Shown here: piece by piece, positions 8,402-19,035 of the stretch
Layout of the letters: each line of letters opens with the position of its first letter
Numbering within the stretch: the first letter of the stretch is position 1
NCBI RefSeq assembly: GCF_030816935.1
Contig: NZ_JAUSYO010000001.1
Span: 1,302,001 to 1,366,000, forward strand
Direction of reading: 5' to 3'
DNA from: Arthrobacter sp. B3I9
GTDB lineage: Bacteria; Actinomycetota; Actinomycetes; Actinomycetales; Micrococcaceae
DNA: 64,000 nucleotides
Translations under genes and position numbers: made by a program
The notes under the pieces: generated by a model
The model's database searches: none
What the model was told of the DNA's origin: nothing
What the model saw: the letters and a program-made list of their open reading frames with translations, nothing else

Positions 8402-9282
8402 GCCGCTTCCAGGCCGAAGTACTCCTCCAGCGTCCCGATGCCGCGGTTCTTCATGTCGGTGGCCGCCTCCGGTCCTATATATCGCAGATGCCAGGGCTCG
8501 TAGTAATAGCCGGTGATCCCGTGCAGCATCCACGGATAGCGCACCACGAAGCCGAACAGGTGCGCATTCGCCTTGGCCCAGACGGCGGCCGGCTGATCGG
8601 CGAAGCACGGCTGGAAACTGCAGGCACCGCCGCCGTCACCGATGTCGAACGCCCAGCCGGTCTGGTGCTCTGAATACCCCGGACGGGCGGAGGCGGTGTC
8701 CGCTTCGGCCTGCCCCCGGGATATCACGTAGCCTTCGTACGTGGCGGACTGCGTGACGTACGAGCGGTACCCGCTGGCAAGCGTCATGATGACGCCGGCC
8801 GTTGCCGCGGCGGCAAACATCTTCTCCGCGGCAGCCGCCGTCGTGCTGTTAAGCAGGGCCGCCTCCCCGGTCACGGCGAGGCGGACGGCGGGACGGACGA
8901 GGTCTGCCGGCACAAACGTGGCAGGCGCCAGGGGGCGGTGCTTGTTGACAACAACCCAAGGGCTTGCCGGGTCGGTGAGCGAGTGGCGGGGCGCCGCCGG
9001 GTCGCTTGCTGGCGCTGGAGCAGTCGCCGTGGGCGCTACGGATGTCGCGTCGGCAGAGCCCGCTGGTGAGGACGACGGCGACGGGCTGGCACCTGCTGCC
9101 GGAGCCGCCGTCGTGCTGGCCGAACTTGCTCCGGGCAGCGGCGCCGGAGGGGTCCCGGGGGCGCAGGCGGCGAGAGCCGCAAGCCCGGATCCGGCCAGCA
9201 GCAGGCGGCCGAAGGCACGCCGGCCCGGACCGGGCGCCCCGGATTCCGGACGGTGTTGGTTCCCGGCTGCGTCGTGGCACAC
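8386..9282 (-). CDS. D-alanyl-D-alanine carboxypeptidase lipoprotein (peptidase M15B, VanY-like)
   Basis: A secreted zinc peptidase that should trim the terminal D-Ala of peptidoglycan stem peptides. The N terminus is basic with RRAFGRLLLAGSGLAALAAC: a lipobox (LAAC) preceded by a pair of arginines that resembles a weak Tat signal. A Pro/Ala/Ser-rich linker of about 75 residues follows. The M15 core has SGYRSYVTQ, the ligand motif SEHQTGWAFDIG and EPWHLRYIG, so the expected His-Asp-Glu-His set is complete. GTG 9282 overlaps the end of coaA by no bases and lies 5 nt after its stop; GGAAGG is about 13 nt upstream, so the exact start is uncertain (about 298 residues). Confidence 0.85.
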   Translation of the reverse strand: MCHDAAGNQHRPESGAPGPGRRAFGRLLLAGSGLAALAACAPGTPPAPLPGASSASTTAAPAAGASPSPSSSPAGSADATSVAPTATAPAPASDPAAPRHSLTDPASPWVVVNKHRPLAPATFVPADLVRPAVRLAVTGEAALLNSTTAAAAEKMFAAAATAGVIMTLASGYRSYVTQSATYEGYVISRGQAEADTASARPGYSEHQTGWAFDIGDGGGACSFQPCFADQPAAVWAKANAHLFGFVVRYPWMLHGITGYYYEPWHLRYIGPEAATDMKNRGIGTLEEYFGLEAAPAYL

Positions 9283-9287
9283 CTGTG

Positions 9288-10254
9288 CTAGACCTTCCGC
9301 AGAAGCATCCGCCGGATGGAGTGGTCCGCTTCCTTCGTCAGCACCAGCTGCGCCCGGCCCCGGGTGGGCAGCACGTTCTCCTCCAGGTTCGGCTCGTTGA
9401 TCCGCTTCCAGATGCCGCGGGCAGTCTCCTCGGCCTCGGCGTCCGAAAGCGTGGCGTAGCGGTGGAAATAGGATTCGGGCTGGGCGAAGGCGGTGGTCCG
9501 CAACTTGCGGAAACGGTCCACGTACCACTCCTCGATGTAGCTCGTTTTCGCATCAACATAAATGGAAAAGTCGAAGAAGTCACTCAGTGCCAGGCCCTGC
9601 CGGCCGTCGTGCCGGGGACGCGCCGGAGCCAGGACGTTGAGTCCCTCCACAATGAGCACATCAGGACGGCGCACCACGACTTCCTTGCCGGGCACGATGT
9701 CGTAGGTCACGTGTGAATACCAAGGGGCCCGGACTTCCTCCGCACCGCTTTTGATTTCGCTCACAAAGCGGAGCAGGGCCCGGCGGTCGTACGACTCCGG
9801 AAAGCCCTTGCGCTCCAGCAGCTGGCGCCGTTTGAGTTCGGCCAGCGGGTAGAGGAAGCCGTCCGTCGTGATGAGTTCAACGTTCGGGGTTCCGGGCCAG
9901 CGGCGGAGCATCTCGCGCAGCACGCGGGCGATGGTGGACTTGCCTACCGCAACAGAGCCGGCAACCGCCGATCACGAAGGGCGTGCGTTGGGTCTTCTCG
10001 CCGAGGAAGGTGGTGGTTGCCGAGTGCAGCTGCCCGGCGGCCTCCACATACAGATGCAGGAGCCGGGACAGAGGAAGATAGACCTCGCGGACTTCCCTCA
10101 TGTCGAGCGGATCTCCGAGGCCGCGCAGCCGGAGCACGTCCTCTTCGTTGAGGGGCTGCTCCATCTGGGCAGCGAGCCGGGACCAGGTCTGCCGGTCCAG
10201 CTCCACGAACGGGGAGACGCCGTCGCCGTTCGCTTCATTGCGTTGCAAAGTCAC
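9288..10254 (-). pseudogene. coaA: Pantothenate kinase, type I, frameshifted in the P-loop
   Basis: CoaA phosphorylates pantothenate in the first committed step of coenzyme A synthesis. GTG 10254 opens a normal N terminus (PFVELDRQTWSRLAAQM to TPFVIG). The frame then changes at the P-loop. Removing one C from the CC at 9965-9966 restores [20 protein letters not shown] and joins the downstream part ([18 protein letters not shown] to RRMLLRKV), giving 321 residues, the usual length. Everything else is intact and under apparent coding constraint, so I suspect a one-base sequence error rather than real loss; if real, the kinase would be dead. A CAGAAT -10-like element lies 7 nt before the GTG. 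Confidence 0.88.
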
Positions 10255-10261
10255 CCTAGAG

Positions 10262-10267
10262 ATTCTG
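10262..10267 (-). promoter_or_regulatory. -10-like element of coaA (leaderless)
   Basis: On the minus strand CAGAAT ends 7 nt before GTG 10254, with no Shine-Dalgarno sequence. The first base deviates from the T of the consensus. Confidence 0.35.
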
Positions 10268-10376
10268 CCCTCCGCTGGGCTGAGAGCGAAATGGGAGACC
10301 CCGCAGTTCCGGGCCGGAAGGACGCTGGAGCCTCGTCACAGGAGCGCACCCTTCAGCTCTTCTTCGGGAAACCGGT

Positions 10377-10382
10377 TAGGCT
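10377..10382 (+). promoter_or_regulatory. -10 element of glmS (leaderless)
   Basis: TAGGCT ends 7 nt before ATG 10390. It supports that ATG over the in-frame GTG at 10384, because transcription should start at about 10389-10390. Confidence 0.5.
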
Positions 10383-10389
10383 TGTGCGC

Positions 10390-12282
10390 ATGTGTGGAAT
10401 CGTTGGATATGTGGGCCACTCCGCTGGCCGGACAAATACTGGACACAATGCCCTGGACGTTGTTCTCGAAGGTCTGCGCCGCCTGGAGTACCGGGGCTAT
10501 GACTCGGCCGGCATCGCCGTGGTCGCGGACGGAACCATCTCCTCGCGCAAGAAGTCGGGGAAACTGAGCAACCTGATCACGGAGCTGGAGACCGCGCCGC
10601 TCCCGGAGTCCCTGACCGGCATCGGCCACACCCGCTGGGCAACCCACGGCGGCCCCACCGACCAGAACGCGCACCCGCATCTGGCCGATGGCGGGAAGCT
10701 GGCCGTGATCCACAACGGCATCATCGAAAACTTCGCCGAGCTCAAGCTGGAGCTCCTGAACAAGGGCGTGGAGTTCCGCTCCGAGACGGACACCGAGGTG
10801 GCTGCCGCGCTGCTGGGCGACATCTACCGCAACCAGCTGGACGGCAGCGCCGCCAACGGCGGCCTTACCAAGGCCATGCAGCTGGCATGCCAGCGCCTTG
10901 AAGGCGCATTCACCCTGCTCGCCGTGCACGCCGACCAGCCCGACGTCGTCGTGGCTGCCCGCAGGAACTCACCGCTCGTGGTGGGCCTTGGCGATGGGGA
11001 GAACTTCCTCGGCTCCGACGTTTCCGGCTTCATTGATTACACCCGGCGCGCCGTCGAGCTGGGCCAGGACCAGATCGTCAGCATCACCTCCGACTCCGTG
11101 GAAATTACCGACTTCTACGGTGCTCCCGCGGAAGGCAAAGAGTACAAGGTCGACTGGGATCCGGCTTCCGCGGAGAAGGGCGGTTTCCCGTCCTTCATGG
11201 AAAAGGAAATCCACGACCAGCCTGACGCTGTCCTGCAGACCCTGCTGGGCCGCTCCGACATCGACGGCAAGCTGACGCTGGACGAGCTCCGGATCGATCC
11301 GGAGCTGCTCAAGAGCGTCGACAAGATCATCGTCCTGGCCTGCGGCACCTCCGCCTACGCCGGCCAGGTCGCAAAGTATGCGATCGAGCGCTGGTGCCGG
11401 ATCCCCACAGAGGTGGAACTCTCCCACGAATTCCGCTACCGGGATCCGATCGTCGACGCGAACACGTTGATCGTCTCGATCTCCCAGTCCGGCGAGACCA
11501 TGGACACCCTGATGGCCGTCCGCTACGCCAAGGAACAGGGCGCCAAGACCGTCTCCATCTGCAACACCAACGGGTCCACCATTCCCCGCGAGTCCGACGC
11601 GGTGCTGTACACGCACGCCGGCCCGGAGATTGCGGTGGCCTCCACCAAGGCGTTCCTGGCGCAGATCACCGCCGCCTACCTGCTGGGCCTTTATTTGGCA
11701 CAGCTGCGCGGCAACAAGTTCCAGGGCGAGATCAAGGACATCCTGTCGGACCTGGGCAAGATTCCGGCCAAGATCCAGGAAATCCTGGACAACGCAGACC
11801 AGATCAAGGAGCTCGGCGTAGCCATGGCAGACGCCAAGTCCGTGCTGTTCCTAGGCCGCCACGTTGGGTTCCCGGTGGCCATGGAGGGTGCGCTCAAGCT
11901 CAAAGAACTCGCCTACATCCACGCTGAAGGCTTCGCCGCGGGGGAATTGAAGCACGGGCCGATCGCGCTCATCGAGGAAGGGCAGCCCGTCTTCGTGGTG
12001 GTCCCCTCGCCCCGCGGCAGGGACTCCTTGCATGCCAAGGTGGTCTCCAACATCCAGGAGGTCCGGGCGCGCGGCGCCAAGACCATCGTGATCGCGGAAG
12101 AGGGCGACGAAGCGGTCCAGGCCTACGCCGAGCACGTCTTCTACATCCCGGAGACGCCTCCGCTGCTGGCGCCGCTGCTCAGCACCGTCCCGCTGCAGAT
12201 CTTCGCCCTCGCCCTCGCCTCCGCGAAGGGTTACGACGTGGACCAGCCGCGCAACCTGGCCAAGAGCGTGACCGTAGAATAG
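10390..12282 (+). CDS. glmS: Glutamine-fructose-6-phosphate aminotransferase (isomerizing)
   Basis: Makes glucosamine-6-phosphate from fructose-6-phosphate and glutamine, the entry step to UDP-GlcNAc. The 630 residues begin MCGIVGYVG, where Cys2 becomes the N-terminal nucleophile of the glutaminase domain; [12 protein letters not shown] and HTRWATHG follow. Two SIS isomerase domains occupy the second half ([27 protein letters not shown]), ending in [13 protein letters not shown]. The start is fixed by the need for Cys at position 2 and by the -10 element. I see no glmS-ribozyme-like leader; there is no room for one if the mRNA is leaderless. acpS follows 4 nt after the stop. Confidence 0.97.
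   Translation: MCGIVGYVGHSAGRTNTGHNALDVVLEGLRRLEYRGYDSAGIAVVADGTISSRKKSGKLSNLITELETAPLPESLTGIGHTRWATHGGPTDQNAHPHLADGGKLAVIHNGIIENFAELKLELLNKGVEFRSETDTEVAAALLGDIYRNQLDGSAANGGLTKAMQLACQRLEGAFTLLAVHADQPDVVVAARRNSPLVVGLGDGENFLGSDVSGFIDYTRRAVELGQDQIVSITSDSVEITDFYGAPAEGKEYKVDWDPASAEKGGFPSFMEKEIHDQPDAVLQTLLGRSDIDGKLTLDELRIDPELLKSVDKIIVLACGTSAYAGQVAKYAIERWCRIPTEVELSHEFRYRDPIVDANTLIVSISQSGETMDTLMAVRYAKEQGAKTVSICNTNGSTIPRESDAVLYTHAGPEIAVASTKAFLAQITAAYLLGLYLAQLRGNKFQGEIKDILSDLGKIPAKIQEILDNADQIKELGVAMADAKSVLFLGRHVGFPVAMEGALKLKELAYIHAEGFAAGELKHGPIALIEEGQPVFVVVPSPRGRDSLHAKVVSNIQEVRARGAKTIVIAEEGDEAVQAYAEHVFYIPETPPLLAPLLSTVPLQIFALALASAKGYDVDQPRNLAKSVTVE
12275..12280 (+). promoter_or_regulatory. -10 element of acpS inside the 3' end of glmS
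   Basis: TAGAAT overlaps the last codons and stop of glmS and ends 6 nt before ATG 12287. acpS may therefore have its own leaderless transcript in addition to glmS read-through. Confidence 0.45.
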
Positions 12283-12286
12283 CGCC

Positions 12287-12634
12287 ATGATTGTTGGGAT
12301 CGGCGTAGACGTCGTAGACATTGAACGGTTCGGCCGGCAGCTGGAGCGCACCCCCGGGCTGCGCGACAGGCTGTTCGTCCCCGCGGAGCGCGAACTGAAC
12401 ACGCGGTCCCTGGCCGCACGGTTCGCGGCGAAGGAGGCCGTGGCCAAGGTCCTTGGGGCGCCGGCCGGGATGAACTGGCAGGACTGCTGGATCGGGCTGG
12501 ACCAGAACGGCCCGACGATTCAGGTCAAAGGCACTGTGCTGGCCGTCGCGGACTCGAAAGGCGTCAAACGCTGGCACCTCTCGATGAGTCACGACGGCGG
12601 AATCGCCACCGCCACGGTTCTCGCCGAGGGCTGA
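12287..12634 (+). CDS. acpS: Holo-[acyl-carrier-protein] synthase
   Basis: A 115-residue phosphopantetheinyl transferase that activates acyl carrier protein using coenzyme A. The two family signatures are present: [12 protein letters not shown] with the Mg-binding Asp8, and [13 protein letters not shown] with the second metal ligand Glu. The C-terminal [16 protein letters not shown] is typical. It starts 4 nt after glmS, and the NAD(P)HX repair gene follows 60 nt later on the same strand, an arrangement common in actinobacteria. Confidence 0.95.
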   Translation: MIVGIGVDVVDIERFGRQLERTPGLRDRLFVPAERELNTRSLAARFAAKEAVAKVLGAPAGMNWQDCWIGLDQNGPTIQVKGTVLAVADSKGVKRWHLSMSHDGGIATATVLAEG

Positions 12635-12694
12635 GCAGGACGGGCATGTCCCGAGTGATTTCCAGAGCGCCAATACCGCGAACGGACTGAAGCC

Positions 12695-14209
12695 ATGATC
12701 AGCGCCTATACCGGAACCCAGGTACGCGAGGCTGAAAAGCCGCTTCTGGGTGCCGGCGGGGGCGCTGCCCTCATGCAGCGCGCCGCCTACGGGCTGGCCA
12801 ACGCCGTCGTCCGGGAGCTGCTGAGCCGGGGACGGCGGCGCTACGGCGCCAGCGTGACAGTGCTGGCCGGCAAGGGTAACAACGGCGGCGATGGACTGTT
12901 CGCTGCAGCCCTGCTGGCCGGCCGCGGAATGCGCACGACGGCGGTGCTCACTTCGGAGGAGGCCCACGCCGAAGGCCTCGCTGCCCTTGAGAAGGTCGGC
13001 GGACGGGCGGTCCGCCTCACCCCCGGGAACTTCGCCGACCTGGCCGCGGCCGCCGCTCGTGCCGACGTCGTTCTCGATGCCATCCTGGGCACGGGCGCTC
13101 GGGGCGGGCTCAGGGGACCGGCAGCTGCGCTGGTGGGGGAGCTGGAGCGGCTCCGCCCGCGGCTGGTCATAGCCTGCGACGTTCCCAGCGGCGTCGAGGC
13201 GGACACCGGGGAAGTGCATCCGCCGGTGCTCACGGCCGACCTGACGGTGACCTTCGGAGCCGTCAAAACCGGCCTGCTCACGGACCCCGGAGCCGACCAC
13301 GCCGGAACGGTGCGGCTGATCCCGATCGGAATCGAACCGCACCTGCCGGAACCCGACCTGCGCAGGCTGGAGGCCGACGACCTGGCCCGGCTGCTGCCGC
13401 ACCCCCGGCGACGGTCCCACAAGTATTCCCGCGGCGTCCTCGGCGTGGTCGCCGGATCGGACCAGTACCCGGGAGCCGCGGTGCTGGCCTGCCGGGGTGC
13501 GCTGGCCTCCGGCGTCGGCATGGTGCGGTACCTCGGCCCGCCCGGCGTCGCCGACCTGGTCCGGCAGGCCTGCCCGGAGGTGGTCTGCGCCACCGGGCGC
13601 CCCGCCGACACCCATGTCCAGGCCTGGCTGCTGGGGTCGGGCCTCGACGATGGCGCCTCCGAGCAACTGGAGCGAGTCCGCGAAGCCGCCGCCACCGGTC
13701 TGCCGCTCGTGGCCGACGCCGGCGCACTGCCTGTCCTGCCGCGGAACCTCGCGGAAAACACCATCCTCACGCCCCACGCCGGTGAACTGGCCTCCCTTCT
13801 CGCCCGGTATGGCGCCGACGCCGGCCGGGACGGCGTGGAGGACGCGCCCCTCGCCGCCGCGCGCCGGGCCGCCCGGCTGACGGGCGCCACAGTGCTGCTG
13901 AAGGGCGCGACCACCCTCGTCGTGGCGCCGGGGGGAGCGGTCTTCAGCCAGGCGGAGGCAACGCCGTGGATGGCGACGGCCGGCAGCGGGGACGTCCTCG
14001 CCGGGGTGCTCGGGTCATTGCTTGCCCAGCTGGGCACCGAGGAAGAGTCGTTCGCCGCCCGGGGCATCCCCCGAGGAGACCGCTGGGCCGGGATCGCCGC
14101 GGTCGCGGCAAGCCTTCATGGCCGTGCGGGGCAACGCGCGTCGGGCGGGGGACCGGTCACCGCGGGGGCCATCGCGCAGGCCCTCCCTGAGGCGATGCGG
14201 GAAATGTAA
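12695..14209 (+). CDS. nnrDE: Bifunctional NAD(P)HX epimerase / ADP-dependent dehydratase
   Basis: Repairs hydrated NADH and NADPH. The fusion has 504 residues. The N-terminal YjeF-type epimerase (about 1-215) has VLAGKGNNGGDGL and a central VVLDAILGTGARGG, then CDVPSGVEADTG. The C-terminal dehydratase (about 220-500) is a ribokinase-like fold with SHKYSRGVLGVVAGS, LTPHAGELASLL, VLLKGATTLV and the ATP-site motif TAGSGDVLAGVLGSLL. Both halves look intact. ATG 12695 has no strong ribosome-binding site, so the start could be slightly different. It follows acpS on the same strand. Confidence 0.93.
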   Translation: MISAYTGTQVREAEKPLLGAGGGAALMQRAAYGLANAVVRELLSRGRRRYGASVTVLAGKGNNGGDGLFAAALLAGRGMRTTAVLTSEEAHAEGLAALEKVGGRAVRLTPGNFADLAAAAARADVVLDAILGTGARGGLRGPAAALVGELERLRPRLVIACDVPSGVEADTGEVHPPVLTADLTVTFGAVKTGLLTDPGADHAGTVRLIPIGIEPHLPEPDLRRLEADDLARLLPHPRRRSHKYSRGVLGVVAGSDQYPGAAVLACRGALASGVGMVRYLGPPGVADLVRQACPEVVCATGRPADTHVQAWLLGSGLDDGASEQLERVREAAATGLPLVADAGALPVLPRNLAENTILTPHAGELASLLARYGADAGRDGVEDAPLAAARRAARLTGATVLLKGATTLVVAPGGAVFSQAEATPWMATAGSGDVLAGVLGSLLAQLGTEEESFAARGIPRGDRWAGIAAVAASLHGRAGQRASGGGPVTAGAIAQALPEAMREM

Positions 14210-14308
14210 CGAAGAGCACATAGAGTGTTCCGAGAGTGATAGTAATCCTGCTTACTAGTAGTCTGTCTAGAGATTGCCCGCATTGCCCGCACCGCACGAG
14301 GAGAACAC

Positions 14309-16687
14309 ATGGAAGTCTGGCCCGGATCGGCTTATCCCCTGGGAGCCACGTTTGACGGCACCGGTACCAACTTTGCCCTGTTCAGCGAACGGGCTGAACG
14401 GGTGGAGCTTTGCCTCCTGGCCGATGACCTGACCGAGACCCGGATTGAGTTGACCGAGGTAGACGGCTACGTCTGGCACTGCTACCTGCCGCTGGTCCAG
14501 CCCGGGCAGAAGTACGGCTACCGCATCCACGGCCCGTACGAACCGGAGCACGGCAACCGCTTCAACCCCAACAAGCTGCTGATGGATCCCTACGCGAAGG
14601 CCGTCCAGGGCCAGATCGACTGGGACCCGGCGCTCTTCTCCTACGAGTTCGGCGACCCCGACTCCCGCAATGACAGCGACTCCGCGCCGCACACCATGCA
14701 CGGCGTGGTCATCAACCCGTTCTTTGAATGGGACGGTGACCGCCAGCTGCGCATTCCCTACCACGAGTCGGTAATCTACGAAGCGCACGTCAAGGGCCTG
14801 ACGAAGCTGCACCCGGAGATCCCCGAGGAGCAGCGCGGCACCTACGCCGGCGTGGCACACCCGGCCACGATCGAACACCTCCAGAAGCTCGGCGTCACCG
14901 CGATCGAGCTCATGCCGGTCCACCAGTTCGTCAACGACGGCACGCTCGTGGAGAAGGGCCTCAGCAACTACTGGGGCTACAACACCATCGGCTTCTTCGC
15001 CCCGCAGAACACCTACAGCTCCTCGGGCGACGTCGGGCACCAGGTGCAGGAATTCAAGGCCATGGTCCGCGACCTGCACAAGGCCGGCATCGAAGTGATC
15101 CTGGACGTGGTGTACAACCACACCGCGGAAGGCAACCACCTCGGCCCCACCCTCTCCTTCAAGGGCATCGACAACGCCGCCTACTACCGCCTGGTCGACG
15201 ACGACCAGAAGCACTACATGGACTACACCGGCACCGGCAACTCGCTGAACGTCCGGCACCCGCACTCCCTGCAGCTGCTCATGGACTCCCTGCGCTACTG
15301 GGTGACCGAGATGCACGTGGACGGCTTCCGGTTCGACCTCGCCTCCACCCTGGCCCGCGAGTTCTACGACGTGGACCGGCTCTCCACCTTCTTCGAACTG
15401 GTCCAGCAGGACCCGATCGTGTCCCAGGTCAAGCTGATCGCCGAGCCGTGGGACGTCGGCCCCGGCGGCTACCAGGTGGGCAACTTCCCGCCGCAATGGA
15501 CCGAATGGAACGGCAAGTACCGCGACACGGTCCGCGACTTCTGGCGCGGCGAGCCCTCCACGCTGGGCGAGTTCGCCTCCCGCCTGACCGGCTCGGCAGA
15601 CCTCTACGAGAGCTCGGCCCGCCGTCCGGTCGCATCGATCAACTTCGTCACGGCGCACGACGGCTTCACCATGCGCGACCTCGTGTCCTACAACGAGAAG
15701 CACAATGACGCCAACGGCGAAGGCAACAACGACGGCGAATCGCACAACCGGTCCTGGAACTGCGGCGCCGAGGGGGACACCGACGACGAGAAGGTGCTGA
15801 CCCTTCGGGCCCGCCAGCAGCGCAACTTCATCGCCACGCTGCTGCTCTCGCAGGGTGTTCCGATGCTCCTGCACGGTGACGAGCTGGGCCGCACCCAGCA
15901 GGGCAACAACAACACCTACGCGCAGGACTCCGAACTGAGCTGGATCCACTGGGATGCGCTGGACCAGCCGCTGATGGAATTCACCGCGGTGGTCAACAAG
16001 ATCCGCCGGGACCACCCCATCTTCCGCCGCAGCCGCTTCTTTGACGGCCGCCCCGTGCGACGCGGCGAGGGAGAGAAGCTCCCGGACATCGTCTGGCTGA
16101 ACACCGACGGCAGGGAAATGCTCCCCGAGGACTGGGGCAGCGGTTTCGGCCGGACCATCGGCGTCTTCTACAACGGCCACGGCATCCAGGAACAGGACGC
16201 CCGCGGACGCCGGATCACCGACGACAGCTTCCTGCTCGCCTTCAACGCCCATGACGGCAACGTGGACTTCCAGCTGCCGGCCGAGGAGTATTCGCCGTTC
16301 TGGGACGTGCTGGTGGACACCTCCGACGAGGCCGACACCGAACAGCCCCTCAAGGCCGGATCCGTGCTGAAACTGGCGGCTAAGTCCCTGGTGGTGCTCC
16401 GCGCCTACTCCGGCCCCGAGGTGGAGGTGGACTACTCCGCAGCCGCTTCCCTGGCCGCGATGGCCGAGCATGAGGACGAGGACGAGACGGGTACCGACGC
16501 CTCGGCAGCAGCAGCTGCGCCGGAAGCCCCGGAAGCCCCGGCTCCGGAGGCAGGCGAGGCGCCCGCAGCGCCCGCAGAAGAACCGGCCAGCGCATCGGGT
16601 GAGGGTTCCGCCAAGGAATCGGCGAAGGGTCCCGCGAAAAAGGCGGACGCCAAGAAGCCCGAAACCGGGAAGGGACCGGCTAAATGA
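14309..16687 (+). CDS. glgX: Glycogen debranching enzyme GlgX/TreX type (GH13)
   Basis: Hydrolyses alpha-1,6 branches in glycogen. Residues 1-110 form the N-terminal CBM48-like domain; the GH13 barrel follows, with [10 protein letters not shown], nucleophile Asp343 in GFRFDLAST, acid/base Glu379 in EPWDVG and Asp451 in AHDGFT. The last 75 residues or so (about 718-792) are a low-complexity Ala/Pro/Glu/Lys tail with repeated APEAP and SAK/GPAK units, absent from most GlgX proteins. GAGGAG precedes ATG 14309. The stop overlaps treY as ATGA, so the set glgX-treY-treZ works as a glycogen-to-trehalose operon, with GlgX in the TreX role. Confidence 0.95.
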   Translation: MEVWPGSAYPLGATFDGTGTNFALFSERAERVELCLLADDLTETRIELTEVDGYVWHCYLPLVQPGQKYGYRIHGPYEPEHGNRFNPNKLLMDPYAKAVQGQIDWDPALFSYEFGDPDSRNDSDSAPHTMHGVVINPFFEWDGDRQLRIPYHESVIYEAHVKGLTKLHPEIPEEQRGTYAGVAHPATIEHLQKLGVTAIELMPVHQFVNDGTLVEKGLSNYWGYNTIGFFAPQNTYSSSGDVGHQVQEFKAMVRDLHKAGIEVILDVVYNHTAEGNHLGPTLSFKGIDNAAYYRLVDDDQKHYMDYTGTGNSLNVRHPHSLQLLMDSLRYWVTEMHVDGFRFDLASTLAREFYDVDRLSTFFELVQQDPIVSQVKLIAEPWDVGPGGYQVGNFPPQWTEWNGKYRDTVRDFWRGEPSTLGEFASRLTGSADLYESSARRPVASINFVTAHDGFTMRDLVSYNEKHNDANGEGNNDGESHNRSWNCGAEGDTDDEKVLTLRARQQRNFIATLLLSQGVPMLLHGDELGRTQQGNNNTYAQDSELSWIHWDALDQPLMEFTAVVNKIRRDHPIFRRSRFFDGRPVRRGEGEKLPDIVWLNTDGREMLPEDWGSGFGRTIGVFYNGHGIQEQDARGRRITDDSFLLAFNAHDGNVDFQLPAEEYSPFWDVLVDTSDEADTEQPLKAGSVLKLAAKSLVVLRAYSGPEVEVDYSAAASLAAMAEHEDEDETGTDASAAAAAPEAPEAPAPEAGEAPAAPAEEPASASGEGSAKESAKGPAKKADAKKPETGKGPAK

Positions 16688-18996
16688 GAACGCCCGCGTC
16701 CACCTACCGGCTGCAGATCCGGTCCGGCTTCACGCTCCAGGACGCCGCGGAAGTGGTGCCCTACCTGAAGTCGCTGGGCGTGGACTGGATCTACCTTTCG
16801 CCCATCCTGACCGCCGAAAAAGGCTCGGACCACGGATATGACGTCACCGATCCGGCCGTCGTCGATCCTGACCGCGGCGGGCCGGAGGGGCTCATCGCAG
16901 CGTCCCGGGCCGCACGGGAGGCAGGCATGGGTGTGCTCGTCGACATCGTGCCCAACCACGTCGGCGTGGCAACCCCGGCGCAGAACCCCTGGTGGTGGTC
17001 GCTCCTCAAGGAGGGACAGGCTTCCCCGTACGCCCCCGCGTTCGACGTCGACTGGGACTTCGGGGGCGGCCGCATCCGGATTCCCGTGCTTGGACAGGAC
17101 TCAGACCTCGACGCGCTGGAGATCCGCGACGGGGAGCTGCGGTACTACGACCACCGTTTCCCGCTCGCGGAAGGCACCTATACCGCAGGGGATGACCCCC
17201 GTGAGGTCCACGCCCGCCAGCACTACGAGCTGATCGGCTGGCGCCGCGCGGACAATGAACTCAACTACCGCCGGTTCTTCGCGGTCAATACACTTGCCGG
17301 CATCCGGGTGGAAGTCCCGGAGGTCTTCGACGAGGCCCACGAGGAGATCGTGCGCTGGTTCCGCGAAGGTCTCGTCGACGGACTGCGCATCGACCACCCG
17401 GACGGACTCGCCGATCCGGAGGGCTACCTGCGCCGCCTGCGTGAGGTCACCGGCGGCAGCTACCTGCTGATCGAGAAGATCCTCGAGCCCGGGGAAGTAC
17501 TCCCGGCCAGTTTCGAATGCGAGGGCACCACAGGTTACGACGCCCTCGCGGACGTGGACAGGGTCTTCGTCGACGCCGCGGGCGAGGGCACGCTGGATGC
17601 CCTGGACACCGAGCTCCGTGGCGGCCAGGCCGCAGATTACGAGGACATGATCCGCGGCACCAAGCGCCGGATCACGGACGGCATCCTCCACTCCGAGATG
17701 CTCCGGCTGGCCCGGCTGGTGCCGGCAGAAGCCGGGCTTGAGCCCGAAGCCTCCGCCGACGCGCTGTCCGAAATCATCGCGGCTTTCCCGATCTACCGCA
17801 GCTATCTGCCGACGGGTGCGGATGTCCTGAAGGAAGCCTGCGAGCTTGCCGTCAGGCGGCGTCCGGAACTGGACGGCGCCGTGGGCGTGCTCCTGCCGCT
17901 GCTGCTCGACGCCGAGGAGGAACTGGGACGCCGTTTCCAGCAGACCTCCGGCATGGTCATGGCCAAGGGTGTGGAGGACACCGCGTTCTTCCGCTACACC
18001 AGGCTGGGTACACTCACCGAGGTCGGAGCGGATCCCACGGAGTTCGCCGTCGCGCCGGAGGAGTTCCACGTCCGGATGGCCCGCCGGCAGGCAGAGCTTC
18101 CGCTGTCCATGACCACGCTCAGCACCCACGACACGAAGCGCAGCGAGGACACCCGTGCGCGGATTTCGGTGCTCGCGGAGCTGGCCGGCGAATGGACGGC
18201 CGCCCTGACCCGGCTGCAGCAACTCGCGCCGCTGCCGGACGGGCCGCTTGCCAACCTGCTGTGGCAGGCCATCGCCGGAGCGTGGCCCGCTGACCGGGAA
18301 CGGCTGCAGTCCTACGCGCAGAAGGCGGCCCGCGAGGCCGGCAACTCGACCAACTGGACGGACCCGGACGCGGACTTCGAGGAACACCTCACGGCCGCCG
18401 TCGACGCCGCCTTTGATAACGAAGAGGTGCGCGCTGAACTGGAGAAGCTGGTGGCGCTGCTGGACCCGTACGGAGCCGTAAACGCTCTGGGCGCGAAGCT
18501 GGTCCAGCTGACCATGCCGGGCGTTCCGGATGTCTACCAGGGCACGGAATTCTGGGACCGTTCGCTGACCGATCCGGACAACCGCAGGCCCTTCAGCTTC
18601 GATGCCCGCAAGCGCGCCCTTGCGGCGCTCGACGCCGGCGAGCGGCCGGCGTCGTTCCTGGACGAAGCGGCGAAGCTGTTGGTGACCTCCCGGGCCCTTC
18701 GGCTGCGCCGCGACCGGCCGGAGCTTTTCACCGGCTACACGCCGGTGGTGGCAGCCGGTCCTGCGGCAGCTCACCTGCTGGCCTTCAACCGGGGCAGCGG
18801 CTCCGCCGGGGCGCTCACCCTCGCGACCCGGCTGCCCCGCGGACTGGAGCAGGAGGGCGGCTGGCGCGACACCTCCATCAGCCTGGACGTGTCCATGACC
18901 GACGAACTGACGGGCCGGTCCTTTGGCCCCGGCACGGTGGAGGTGGGGGCGGTCCTGGATACCTACCCCGTCGCCTTGCTGGTGCCCACCGCCTAA
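16684..18996 (+). CDS. treY: Maltooligosyl trehalose synthase
   Basis: A GH13 isomerase that turns the reducing-end alpha-1,4 bond of a maltooligosaccharide into an alpha,alpha-1,1 bond. It has 770 residues, the usual TreY length. Visible: [34 protein letters not shown], nucleophile Asp237 in [13 protein letters not shown], Glu264 in [35 protein letters not shown] and [17 protein letters not shown]. The start overlaps the end of glgX by 4 nt. TreZ, which releases the trehalose, is encoded 39 nt downstream. Confidence 0.97.
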   Translation: MRTPASTYRLQIRSGFTLQDAAEVVPYLKSLGVDWIYLSPILTAEKGSDHGYDVTDPAVVDPDRGGPEGLIAASRAAREAGMGVLVDIVPNHVGVATPAQNPWWWSLLKEGQASPYAPAFDVDWDFGGGRIRIPVLGQDSDLDALEIRDGELRYYDHRFPLAEGTYTAGDDPREVHARQHYELIGWRRADNELNYRRFFAVNTLAGIRVEVPEVFDEAHEEIVRWFREGLVDGLRIDHPDGLADPEGYLRRLREVTGGSYLLIEKILEPGEVLPASFECEGTTGYDALADVDRVFVDAAGEGTLDALDTELRGGQAADYEDMIRGTKRRITDGILHSEMLRLARLVPAEAGLEPEASADALSEIIAAFPIYRSYLPTGADVLKEACELAVRRRPELDGAVGVLLPLLLDAEEELGRRFQQTSGMVMAKGVEDTAFFRYTRLGTLTEVGADPTEFAVAPEEFHVRMARRQAELPLSMTTLSTHDTKRSEDTRARISVLAELAGEWTAALTRLQQLAPLPDGPLANLLWQAIAGAWPADRERLQSYAQKAAREAGNSTNWTDPDADFEEHLTAAVDAAFDNEEVRAELEKLVALLDPYGAVNALGAKLVQLTMPGVPDVYQGTEFWDRSLTDPDNRRPFSFDARKRALAALDAGERPASFLDEAAKLLVTSRALRLRRDRPELFTGYTPVVAAGPAAAHLLAFNRGSGSAGALTLATRLPRGLEQEGGWRDTSISLDVSMTDELTGRSFGPGTVEVGAVLDTYPVALLVPTA

Positions 18997-19035
18997 GCAC
19001 ACCGAAAAAACCGACATGGGGAACGGAAGAATGTC

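Noticed and set aside
10268..10389. glmS ribozyme or riboswitch upstream of glmS
   Set aside because: No matching structure or conserved core; the -10 element 7 nt before the start leaves no leader.
9868..12282. Extended start of glmS upstream of 10390
   Set aside because: The extension overlaps the coaA 5' region in antisense; Cys must be residue 2 for the glutaminase, which fixes ATG 10390.
14267..16471. Open frame of about 734 codons on the minus strand
   Set aside because: Antisense to glgX, with no recognisable motif; a GC-bias shadow.
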